Shown here piece by piece: positions 48,304 through 57,738 of a stretch of 64,000 bases of DNA. Source of the DNA: Eleusine coracana subsp. coracana. Taxonomy: Eukaryota > Streptophyta > Magnoliopsida > Poales > Poaceae. Numbering within the stretch: position 1 is the stretch's first letter; the number at the start of each line of letters is the position of its first letter. The notes under the pieces are model-generated. The model did not search any database, had not been told where the DNA came from, and worked only from the letters and a program-made list of their open reading frames with translations. The stretch covers positions 43,576,963 to 43,640,962 of the forward strand of contig CM064421.1 of assembly GCA_032690845.1 (NCBI GenBank), in the 5' to 3' direction. Position numbers and translations under genes: made by a program.

Positions 48304-48316
48304 GAAGATTCTAGAA
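48304..48316 (+). promoter_or_regulatory. Heat-shock element (proximal), perfect
   Basis: GAA-GA-TTC-TA-GAA is a perfect three-unit heat-shock element about 25 bp upstream of the TATA box of the HSP70 gene. Confidence 0.85.
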
Positions 48317-48338
48317 CTCGTCTCCCTGGCCACACAAC

Positions 48339-48347
48339 CTATATATC
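48339..48347 (+). promoter_or_regulatory. TATA box of the HSP70 gene
   Basis: CCTATATATCCC lies about 145 bp upstream of the ATG and just downstream of the perfect heat-shock element, in the usual arrangement for heat-inducible plant HSP70 genes. Confidence 0.7.
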
Positions 48348-48490
48348 CCAGCCCGCGTCGCCCCCCACCTCTCGTACACCCCTCATCGATTTGTTTACTC
48401 TGTTCGTAGCTGTCCACGGGTGCGTGCTCTGACCCGGCAACTCTGCTTCTAGACTAGATCTTTTCTGTTCGTCTCGACGAGATCGCCGCC

Positions 48491-50564
48491 ATGGCTTCGA
48501 TGGGGGACGGGCCGGCCATCGGCATCGACCTCGGCACGACCTACTCGTGCGTCGGCGTGTGGCAGCATGACCGCGTCGAGATCATCGCCAACGACCAGGG
48601 CAACCGCACCACGCCGTCCTATGTCGCTTTCACCGACACCGAGAGGCTCATCGGCGACGCCGCCAAGAACCAGGTCGCCATGAACCCCATCAACACCGTC
48701 TTCGGTAAGTCAAATTAATCGTTGATTTGAATCTGTTGCTTCGACTTGGTTGTTTGTTCGATCTGTTATTAGAGTAGAATTATTGGGACCAGATGGATCT
48801 GAGACGGGTCGCCTAATTTCGTTTGCAGATGCGAAGCGGCTCATCGGCCGTCGATTCTCCGACGCGTCGGTGCAGAGCGACATGAAGCACTTCCCGTTCA
48901 AGGTGGTCCCGGGCTCGGCCGACAAGCCCATGATCGGCGTGCAGTTCAAGGGCGAGGAGAAGCAGTTCTCGGCGGAGGAGATCTCGTCCATGGTGCTCAA
49001 CAAGATGAAGGAGACGGCCGAGGCCTACCTGGGCACCACCATCAAGAACGCCGTGGTCACCGTCCCCGCCTACTTCAACGACTCGCAGCGCCAGGCCACC
49101 AAGGACGCCGGCGTCATCTCCGGGCTCAACGTCATGCGCATCATCAACGAGCCCACGGCCGCCGCCATCGCCTACGGCCTGGACAAGAAGTCGAGCAGCG
49201 ACGGGGAGAAGAACGTGCTCATCTTCGATCTTGGTGGCGGCACCTTCGATGTGTCCATCCTCACCATCGAGGAGGGCATCTTCGAGGTCAAGGCCACCGC
49301 CGGTGACACCCACTTGGGCGGCGAGGACTTCGACAACAGATTGGTCAACCACTTCGTGCAGGAGTTCAAGAGGAAGAACAAGAAGGACATCAGCGGCAAC
49401 CCGAGGGCGCTCAGGAGGTTGAGGACCGCCTGCGAGAGGGCCAAGAGGACGCTCTCCTCCACCGCGCAGACCACCATCGAGATCGACTCGCTGTACGAGG
49501 GCGTCGACTTCTACACGACCATCACCCGCGCCCGGTTCGAGGAACTCAACATGGACCTGTTCCGCAAGTGCATGGAGCCCGTGGAGAAGTGCCTCCGCGA
49601 CGCCAAGATGGACAAGAGCAGCATCCACGACGTCGTGCTGGTGGGCGGGTCCACCCGCATCCCCAAGGTGCAGCAGCTCCTCCAGGACTTCTTCAACGGC
49701 AAGGAGCTCTGCAAGAGCATCAACCCCGACGAGGCCGTCGCGTACGGCGCCGCCGTGCAGGCCGCCATCCTCACCGGCGAGGGCAACGAGAAGGTGCAGG
49801 AGCTGCTCCTGCTCGACGTCTCGCCGCTCTCGCTCGGCCTCGAGACGGCCGGCGGCGTCATGACGGTGCTCATCCCGAGGAACACCACCATCCCCACCAA
49901 GAAGGAGCAGGTCTTCTCCACCTACTCGGACAACCAGCCCGGCGTGCTCATCCAGGTGTACGAGGGCGAGAGGGCCAGGACCAAGGACAACAACCTGCTC
50001 GGCAAGTTCGAGCTCTCCGGCATCCCGCCCGCACCAAGAGGCGTGCCACAGATCACCGTCTGCTTCGACCTCGACGCCAACGGCATCCTGAACGTGTCGG
50101 CAGAGGACAAGACCACGGGGAAGAAGAACAAGATCACAATCACCAACGACAAGGGGCGGCTCAGCAAGGAGGAGATTGAGAAGATGGTGCAGGAGGCCGA
50201 GAAGTACAAGGCCGAGGACGAGGAGCACAAGAAGAAGGTGGACGCCAAGAACTCGCTCGAGAACTACGCCTACAACATGCGCAACACCATCAAGGACGAC
50301 AAGATCGCCTCCAAGCTCCCTGAGGCCGACAAGAAGAAGATCGAGGATGCCATCGAGGGTGCCATCACCTGGCTCGACAACAACCAGCTCGCTGAGGTGG
50401 ACGAGTTCGAAGACAAGATGAAGGAGCTTGAGGGTGTCTGCAACCCGATCATCGCAAAGATGTACCAGAACGGCGCCGGTCCTGACATGGCAGGTGGCAT
50501 GGAGGAGGATGCTCCGCCGGCCGGTGGAAGCGGTGCTGGGCCCAAGATCGAAGAAGTGGACTAA
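48491..50564 (+). CDS. Cytosolic heat shock protein 70 (HSP70/HSC70)
   Basis: An ATP-driven chaperone of the cytosol and nucleus that binds unfolded hydrophobic peptides together with J-proteins and nucleotide exchange factors. Two exons (48491-48704 and 48829-50564) joined by a 124-bp GT-AG intron encode 649 aa, the usual length. The intron splits the codon for Asp72 in NTVF|DAKRLIG, the conserved intron site of plant cytosolic HSP70 genes. The nucleotide-binding domain (to about residue 385) has GIDLGTTYSCVGVW, VPAYFNDSQRQATKDAG, IINEPTAAAIAYGLD, DLGGGTFDVSIL and VLVGGSTRIPKVQ. The linker LLLLDVSPLSLGLE, the substrate domain and an alpha-helical lid follow. The terminal IEEVD is the tetratricopeptide-repeat cochaperone tag of cytosolic members. 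Two heat-shock elements and a TATA box lie upstream, so heat induction is likely. Codon use is strongly GC-rich. Confidence 0.98.
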
Positions 50565-50796
50565 TTAGATCGCGCTAGTTCTCGTCGCCTTAAATAATTT
50601 TCATCGTCTAGTAGTATTTTTGTCCCTGCAACTTTTAGTTTTGGCCATAGGCCCCAGTTTATGTCATTTGGTCGATTTGAAACTATTTTTTGTTATACAA
50701 TTAAGGGTAATTTGATTCTCTGCAATAGTCTGTGTGGATTTGCATATAACAAGCTGTCGACAATATACGATTGTTCTTAAAAGCTTCATTCAATCT
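50565..50796 (+). other. 3' UTR of the HSP70 gene
   Basis: AT-rich sequence after the TAA at 50562-50564, before the duplicated 3' end of the convergent gene begins. No other feature seen. Confidence 0.4.
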
Positions 50797-51190
50797 TCTT
50801 AAGAAGATAAGTCTGCGCTACACAATACAGATTTTTGAAAATAAGATGTTTCATACACGCTGAAACCTGAAACAGAGAATTCGAATATTTTTAAACCAAT
50901 GCACTTGCTAAAATTTTACAACCAGATGTTAGTTTCACATCAGCTCCAGGTTAAACCAAAGTGGATTCTTGATTGCCGTCTAATGTCTCGTTCAGCCCAT
51001 CTGTTTGTTTCTGGGTTGCGATTCTACGGTGGATTCGTGCAGATCAATCCACTTAGCCTACACCCTCCTCAAACCAGAATCTCAATATCAGACGACGTTC
51101 CTCAATGATTCAGATAGTTGGAAGTGTGCTATCATCCTAGACCGCTATAACTCTTTATACTCCATATAGCTTCTTTGTCTAACTCAACTA
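50797..51190 (-). pseudogene. Partial duplicate of the 3' end of the 51908-53854 gene
   Basis: Aligned with 51470-51963, this block carries the same order of phrases (GAAGATAAG, AGATTT-GAAAATAAGA, GTTTCA-CAGCTC-GGTTAAACCAA, TTCCTCAATGATTCAGATAG, AACTCTTTAT-CTC, TATAGCTTCTT, CTAACTCAACTA). Read on the minus strand it begins with the last 19 or so codons of the neighbouring gene, giving LVELDKEAIWSIKSYSGLG and a stop, followed by the 3' UTR. It has no upstream exons and cannot make the protein. The ending SGLG differs from SGL in the full gene. Confidence 0.8.
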
Positions 51191-51466
51191 AGGTCTTGTT
51201 TGGATCCATCTAGATTATAATAAACTAGTTTATATAATCTGTAGGGCCTTCAAACATGGTAGTTTTTTTTTTTCTCAGTTTTTAAAATCTAGATTACCTT
51301 ATACAAACCCATAATCTATCCCACCCCAGCTAAAACCAGATTATAACCCGTTTCATGCATTAAGTAGTTTTGAGCTGGATTCCCCCACCCAGTTTTTTTT
51401 TTTTCATAAACCAGTTTTTATAATTATAATCTATCTCCATAAACCAGTTTATTGTAGTGGATCCTC
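51191..51466. mobile_element. Putative MITE at the junction of the duplicated segments
   Basis: The left side reads TCTTGTTTGGATCCATCTAG and the right side, reversed, reads GAGGATCCACTACAATAAAC. The two ends share GGATCCA-CT...ATAAACT-GTTTAT in inverted order. The interior is AT-rich with two T-runs. It lies exactly between copies A and B of the duplicated gene end. The borders are approximate. Confidence 0.45.
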
Positions 51467-51907
51467 TAACTCAGCTTATGAAGATAAGCAAGACTCCACT
51501 ACACACAGATTTGAAAATAAGACGATGTAGTCATAATCATACAAGCTGGAAACTAACATAAGCCAGCACATTTCACTTGCTAACAATCAGATGTTCAGTT
51601 TCAGCTCTGGGTTAAACCAAGATGAATGTCATGAGGATGCACCATCAATAATACAAGCTGAAAAAAATGTCTGGAATACAAAATTTCGATCTAGAAATTA
51701 GATTTCACCGTTTACAGTTGTTACATATGGATGCAATTAGATATTCAGATTGTGTCTCTATGGTGAATTCTTGCAGATCATCCACTCTACTAACTTCACA
51801 ACATACTCCAAAATATGGCTACTTCAAACACCACAGTAGGTGTAAAACAGAATCTCAATATCCTATCAAGTTCCTCAATGATTCAGATAGTGGAAAGCGT
51901 GTTGTCA

Positions 51908-53854
51908 TCATAGACCACTGTAACTCTTTATGCTCTGTATAGCTTCTTCCTCTAACTCAACTAACCTGCTGCAGAAGTCCTCGACATCCTTGGCTGGTTC
52001 CTTGAATGTGAACCTGAACTCCTTCCAGTGGTATTGTTGAGGGACATCAAGTGAGATGACACTTTGTGGGACTTTAGCGAGAACATCAAAGCCATGGTGG
52101 TCAACAGAAAGCATGACTGCGTTCTACAAGCAGAGACAGAGGTTGACAGTAAATAATCACAACAGTAAAGAGTCTTCGTTTAGACAACAATAAACAATAT
52201 TTCTCAAATCATAAACTAAATGGGCACTATCTTACGTAGCAATATGCCATGATACAAGAGAATCACTTACCCTTGCTGTCACATTAAAATACTCAAAACA
52301 GAAAAGGAGGAGTGCTCTCCTTCTGGGCTCACTCCGGTTGATACCATCAATAAGCTTTGCAGAGAATGGCACTAAAACGAGAGGACATATATTTAGGCAG
52401 AGGAACATGAGAAGGTGTCAAAATGATACTACTGCGACTGCCAAATCTCTAGGTTAACATGTGAATCTGCAGAAGAGAACAAATCACGAAGAAATCTTAC
52501 TTAGCAAACCAGCTCTTGGTGGTTCAAAATTGTCCAACTCAATGTCATGGCTGCTACTGGAGGAATCTATGTAGACACATGAACTGCAAGAAGGATGCTC
52601 CAAAAAATCACATATTGATATCTCAAAGTGCTAGAATAGTACTACCTCCGATCTTTTTTTGTTGACGCTGCTTAGCACAAATTCAAGCTAAGCAGCGTCA
52701 ACAATAAAAATACAAGGGAGTAGCATTGATGAGTATAGAATTCAGTTGCAACAGATCACAGTGAACATTCGAAAATAAGTAGACATGGTTTACGCACCCA
52801 ATGTCAAATTTGAAGATACTATAGGAGTTTTCTTCATTGAGTAAACTAAGGAGGCCTTCACTGCGTGACCTGCAGGTAGCGCCTGCAGAAGACAATATTG
52901 CCGACACGCCATGACTAGCTTCACTTTCAGTTCTGTGTTCCTTCAGAATATCTTTCTTGAGGCTATCAGCAATAACCGAAACCTTAAGCACAGCATATCA
53001 AGAATAATTAGTACCACCTTAAAGAATTATACCAAGCATCAAAGCACTTTCATCCCTGTAAGGGACTACAGAACATGTTTACCTTTGTGTCTTTCATGCG
53101 CAGCACATCACCAGTCATAGCAACACGAGGAGGTACCTGCACCGACAATAAATAGTAGACAAATTAAGCAACCCCTCAAAATTTATTGTGATATGAAGTC
53201 GAAATTCATAAGAGAAATACCTTTTTGAGGGACTTGAGCAAGGACGCAACTCGACCCCGGATTGGACTGGACACCGCAAGAGACCCCCGCTCGTCAATTA
53301 TAATGTTCTGGTACAAGATTCCACATGAGAAAAAAAAAACAGTGTAATTACAACAGCATCTATACTGTTACTAAAAAAAGATCAGGCAAAAAAAATGAGG
53401 ATATTGGTTCTAGAGTTTACAATATTGTGCATGTGGTTCTCCGGAACGATCAGGTAAGGAGTGCCCTTCTGGATCATGTAGTGCACCTTCGACGTGTAAA
53501 TCTCTCCTTTGCTGACCAAGCGCCCCCAGAGCAGGACCAATCAAAACGAGAAATATCTCCGTATATATATAAACTTGGTTGTTTAAGCGTCACCCCCACA
53601 AGCAATACGGACGCTACAGGCGTACGAATCGAGAGGGGCACAAGAATCGATGCGCGTACCTTCCCTTGGCATCCGCTTTGATGGTGTTGAGGTGAGCTTC
53701 CCACCCGGCGGCCAAGATGTTCTGGCAGAGACGAGGAAAATCAGAGCAAGAACAGCAGCAATAACAGGAGAGCGGAAATTGGTGTTGGTGGAGGCAGTAC
53801 CCGGCACTTGTCCGCGACGGAGAGGGCAACGGTCTTGGCCTTCGCTGCCGCCAT
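51908..53854 (-). CDS. Conserved plant protein, possible FMN-binding split-barrel/DUF2470-like fold
   Basis: Nine exons on the minus strand, all GT-AG with continuous frame: 53801-53854, 53660-53721, 53421-53511, 53221-53307, 53083-53136, 52798-52982, 52501-52583, 52271-52371 and 51908-52123. The product is 310 aa. It starts MAAAKAKTVALSVADKCRNI. The middle has HYMIQKGTPYLIVPENHMHN, then IIIDERGSLAVSSPI, then PPRVAMTGDVLR, then SSAGATCRSRSEGL. The C-terminal 70 residues (MLSVDHHGFDVLAKVP...WKEFRFTFKEPAKDVEDFC) resemble the DUF2470 half of PNPOx-like FMN-binding split-barrel proteins, but I am not certain. No signal peptide or membrane segment is evident. The gene is convergent with HSP70. A 79-bp MITE sits in the intron between exons 6 and 7, and the 3' end is duplicated at 50797-51190. 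The gene is real; its biochemical role is unknown to me. Confidence 0.82.
52642..52720. mobile_element. Very short Stowaway-like MITE (79 bp) with a perfect 16-bp hairpin
   Basis: It starts CTACCTCCGATC and ends TACAAGGGAG, with TA on each side (52640-52641, 52721-52722). TGTTGACGCTGCTTAG (52660-52675) and its exact reverse complement (52688-52703) form a stem around a 12-nt loop. It is located in the sixth intron of the 51908-53854 gene. Confidence 0.7.
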
Positions 53855-54249
53855 GGCGCCCGGCCCGGCGCGCACACCAACTGCTCGACGAAATGTTCAC
53901 CGGGGCGGCGGCTCGGAGTGGAGAAGGGGATGATTTGGAGCACCGGGGGCGACTTGCTATTGGGCTTTTGAGTTTACATTGTTATGGTTGTAGGCTAAGG
54001 CCCAATACACAATCCTTGGTGGGCAAAACGGGCCCCCCATGAATGCTATTGTCTCGATAGTCCAGGTCGCGTGCCAATGTCCCAACGCTCGTGCAGAGTA
54101 AAAAAAAAAAAAAAAAGCACGCTCGTGCACACACACACACACACACGCACGCACGACGTCTCTGCGGCGTTGCAACGGCACGGAAGAATGGAGACGGGAC
54201 GGCGCCGTAATAACCGGAGTAGCAAATCCGCATTTTTTTTTTATGGAAA
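53855..54249. other. Spacer and promoter of the 51908-53854 gene
   Basis: Upstream region of the minus-strand gene. It carries an A16-type run at about 54100-54116 and a (CA)n tract at about 54127-54146. No other gene. Confidence 0.4.
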
Positions 54250-54450
54250 TGGCAGGCACGCTTCGAGGAGCTCAACAGACCTGTGCGTGCGGGGCCGTCG
54301 AGAATTGCCTCAGTGACGCCAAAGATGGACACGAGTAGCGTGCACGACGTGGTGCCCGTGGGCGGAGCAATCTCCCGGGGCATCTTCGACGGGAATCTGG
54401 AGCATCAAGGCTGCCGTCCTCACCACACCAGCAGAGGAAAGCATGCGTGG
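54250..54450 (+). pseudogene. HSP70 relic (fragment of the nucleotide-binding domain)
   Basis: The translation follows the HSP70 order with gaps and frame changes: ARFEELN at the start, then a decayed CMEPVEKCLRDAK-like stretch, KMDTSSVHDVVPVGG, and further on a CATCAAGGCTGCCGTCCTCACC stretch matching the HSP70 region for QAAILT. At the DNA level it aligns to 49530-49780 of the intact HSP70, with large internal deletions. It lies between the two longer HSP70 loci and is clearly nonfunctional. Confidence 0.8.
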
Positions 54451-54840
54451 GATTTGATTGATGCCTGCTGGAGGTTACGCCCGCCGCACTTGCATGGCCT
54501 CCGCACGCTCAGTTCATGATCGACCCTTTCTGTCGCAGCTGATGCATCGATGCTATTTGAGGACCGCCACAATGGAGTCTGCAATATGATTCAAAAAAAA
54601 TTCAGCAATACACGGAGTCCAGACTTTACAGCTCGCACACTGTACATCTCAGGGCCTCCACTGCATCAGTGAGATGTGACTGCACCTGTCAATTCCTCGT
54701 GGAGATTGTTGCACAGCGCTGCGTGCTCACTTGTCTTTTGACTTTATGCTCGGCTCTTCAATGTAGCTGATGGGGCAGCCTCGACTCCCAAGCAACAAAA
54801 TTGTTTACTCAGTTTACGGGAGATTTTTAATTTATACTTA
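54451..54840. other. Spacer, no gene recognised
   Basis: Sequence between the HSP70 relic and the MITE at 54841. Nothing recognisable beyond a short A-run near 54592. Confidence 0.35.
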
Positions 54841-55066
54841 CTCCGTTCATATTTAGATGTTGTTTTAGAGTTAGATACGAGAAATAAGAAAAAATAAAAA
54901 GATATGTGCATTGAAAATAAGAAGGAGAGAGATAGAGATAGAGATATAGTAGGAAAAAAGAATATTGTATTAGAAAGAGAGAAAGATGCAATGAAAAACG
55001 AGAATGACATGTAATTGAAGAAAAATTGAAAACCTTAAAATGACATATAAATATGAACGGAAAGAG
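54841..55066. mobile_element. Stowaway-like MITE, 226 bp
   Basis: The left end CTCCGTTCATATTTAGATG and the right end CATATAAATATGAACGGAAAGAG are inverted repeats. TA flanks both sides (54839-54840 and 55067-55068). The interior is AT-rich and purine-biased, without coding potential. Confidence 0.75.
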
Positions 55067-55689
55067 TAGTACGATATTAATCTGTTTACATTAAGTAATA
55101 AACATGAACCACCAACTTAAAATCTTACTGGCAATATTTCTTCCACACATCGCCATATTTCTCTCAATGCAACATGCATGAATCACAGCTCCAACTGCTA
55201 AGTACGTATTTGTTTTTGAGTCTAAATTTTAGTATTGTCATATCAATACTTTAAACGCTAAATATAGTAATTAAATATAAAATTAATTATATAATTAGAT
55301 GCTAATTTGTGAGATAAATCTATTAAACTTAATTAATATTCTAATATTCAATAAAATAGGTCTAAAAATTAATAGGAAGGAAACGAACCCATCATAAATT
55401 TAGAAAGACCAGTCAATGGCTACAAGTTGAGGATTAAACTGTATACGGCTTTCCAGGAGAAAAAGTCGCCTATGTGCCTCAGTGGTTTGAAAGAAGACCA
55501 TGGGGCAGAGTGCAGTGCAGGGCCTTTCTGAAAGATGACTCCTTTTTGGCTTTTTCCTTTCAAAACATAGGGAAGATTGTCATTTTGCTTGGTCGTCTTC
55601 CGGCCGTCTTCAAGCGCCAAAAAGCAATTTGTTGGTATATTGGTCTTAAAAAAAGAAGCAATTTGTTGGTATATGCAGGTATGATCTTA
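55067..55689. other. Spacer, no gene recognised
   Basis: AT-rich. A short plus-strand frame at 55474-55767 has no recognisable similarity. AAGAAGCAATTTGTTGGTATAT and a close copy occur near 55622 and 55655. Confidence 0.35.
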
Positions 55690-56039
55690 GGGCATGTTTG
55701 TTTTCTGAGTAGATTAATTAATCTAAATTATAGTGTTAGATTATTTAATATAAATTATTTAAATTGAATTAATTAATCTGAATGAGTTGTTTGTTTTTTT
55801 AGATTATTTAAACTAGATCAAGTTATTTTCTATGTAAGAAGACCAACTTAGTACGGGTAATGAGTATTTCTCTAAAATAATCTAAAATAAATATATCTGT
55901 AACAAATTATTGAATTATAATAATCTGACATCTAGATTAATTAATCTGACCTAATAATCTACCTTGTTTATTTGCCTAGTGTATTAATTAAGCTATATTA
56001 ATGAATCTGAGTAGATTATAAGCTAAAACAAACAGAGTA
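55690..56039. mobile_element. Tourist/PIF-Harbinger-like MITE, about 350 bp
   Basis: The left end reads GGGCATGTTTGTTTTCTGAG and the right end, reversed, reads TACTCTGTTTGTTTTAGCTT. TTA lies on both flanks (55687-55689 and 56040-56042), the 3-bp duplication expected for Tourist elements. The interior is AT-rich with many ATTAATTAATCT phrases. Confidence 0.55.
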
Positions 56040-56612
56040 TTATTATTGTCCTGCGTTTCTTTCGCTTTATATTTGACGGACAATGAAGATACACGGTACT
56101 ACTACCTAGACTAAAATTCACTAATTTTAATCAAAAGTTCTCTCGAAAAAAATACAGTATAGTACAACACTTAAGTAACAACAATATATTGTATTTAAAG
56201 TGGTTTTTGAAGAGTCGCATGACATTTTATCCAAAATTAAGAAGTGATGTATGAGAACATATCTCCCAATGCCTTAAGGTGCTCCCACGGTCCAAAAGCA
56301 TGCACAATTCAAACACAAAAATATGGCTAGATAGATAGTGCACGTTGTCAACTATTATCGTGCAAAATCTAATATGCAACAAATATTATGAAACACACAA
56401 TGAAATAAATGGAATAAGCACCATTGCACAAACATAACTTGAAGTTTGAATTGAAGCATAACTCCACTTATCGAAAAACAAAATTTGAGGCATAACTTGT
56501 ACTAAGAGAAACAAGCAAGAATAATTTCATTAGTGGGAATATCGGTATTGGATAAAATAGAATGAAATTTTTTAAAACAGGTTAAGTGAATAAAATGAAC
56601 ATTTTCTAAACA
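56040..56612. other. Spacer, no gene recognised
   Basis: AT-rich sequence with only short frames and no recognisable repeat or gene. Confidence 0.35.
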
Positions 56613-56796
56613 TATTTTCTAGCTTTCAATCAGACCGAAAGTTTTGAGTTGATGGTTTGTTACTTTGTATTCTGATTTTTCTTTTATACGATTATCTATA
56701 TAATAATTATAAATCATTAGATCTAAATTCGATGGCTCAAAGTAATGATTGAAAGTTAATCAAAATTTCAATCAGTTGAAAATTAACAAGTCCCTT
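56613..56796 (+). repeat. Dispersed repeat of about 180 bp, copy B
   Basis: Second copy of the repeat at 30561-30740, in the same orientation, from TTTTCTAGCTTTCAATCAG to ACAAGTCCCTT. Confidence 0.7.
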
Positions 56797-56989
56797 TCCT
56801 AAATACTAAACTTAAGATAGCTACTCCCTGCATACTCGAACATTCTATTTACCATCATAGGAGTATTGAAGAGAATCCTAATCCCCCAACAATCGGGATT
56901 TGTTGCAGCAGTAATGATTCGTTCTTTATTCATTTCTTTAATTATCGATAAGTTGCTGTGAGAAAAAAATTAAGCCAAATTACCAACTA

Positions 56990-57560
56990 TGCCTGGCCAA
57001 CGGGCCGTGCCGTGCCGGCCCGGCATGAGCCCGTCACAGGCCGGGCCGTAGGCTTAACGGGCCGACACGGCCCGTCTGCTTAACGAGCCGTGCCGTGCCG
57101 GCCCAACGGGCCTGTGCCCAAGCCCAAGCATGACACTGCTTGTCTTACACGGGCCGGACTGGTCCGTCGGCCCAACGGGCTATTCGGGTCGGACTGGCCT
57201 GAAGCCCGATTAAATTTTATATGCGCGATTTTTTTCTAAAATTTAAATATTTATATAGAAAAATATTTTTTATTAATAAATTTGAATTAAAAATATTTGA
57301 TTTTTAATATAAATATTAAAATATTAATCATTTTATTTGACGGGTCATGATGGGCCGTGCCGGGCCGAGCCGTGCCTTACGGCCTTACGGGCTAAGCGGG
57401 CTATTGCACGGACTAGACATGCCATGGTAAACAGACCGTGCTCGGACTGATCTGACGGAGGCTAGACCCAGACACGGCCCATAACAGACCACGGACCGGC
57501 ACGTCTCGTCAAGCATCATGCCGAACCATGTTCGGACCAGATCAAAATAGGCGGGCCTCG
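56990..57560. mobile_element. GGGCCGTGCC-rich repetitive element, probably a non-autonomous DNA transposon
   Basis: Multiple units of GGGCCGTGCCG, GCCCGGCAC and AACGGGCC are clustered at both sides (about 56995-57200 and 57345-57550) of an AT-rich centre. Such sequence is typical of a common plant repeat class, probably hAT-related. I could not see clean terminal repeats or target duplication, so the borders are approximate. It ends less than 100 bp before the TATA-like box of the second HSP70 copy. Confidence 0.5.
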
Positions 57561-57615
57561 TGCCGGCTTATTTAGTCCGATCCACGTGGACAGGTATATT
57601 ACCAACAGCAAAGCT

Positions 57616-57626
57616 TCCCCTATAAG
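57616..57626 (+). promoter_or_regulatory. TATA-like box upstream of the divergent HSP70 copy
   Basis: CCCCTATAAGCC lies about 118 bp before the ATG at 57739. No convincing heat-shock element was found in the 160 bp upstream; a G-box core (CACGTG) is present at about 57583. Confidence 0.5.
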
Positions 57627-57738
57627 CCAAGTTCCTCGTATGCCTCGCCTCGCACAGTCGCCGCACCGCACCTGCACCTGCTCCCCCGTAGCAAGCAGTA
57701 CTTTTTCTCGCGCCTCGCCTTCGCTTGGCATACCGGAG

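Noticed and set aside
49568..50179. 203-codon plus-strand frame inside HSP70
   Set aside because: Out-of-frame shadow of the HSP70 exon, Arg/Pro/Gln-rich and without a domain.
48813..50228. 471-codon minus-strand open frame opposite the HSP70 coding exon
   Set aside because: Long antisense frames opposite HSP70 genes are a known by-product of GC-rich codon bias. The translation is Leu/Val/Gly-rich low complexity without any domain.
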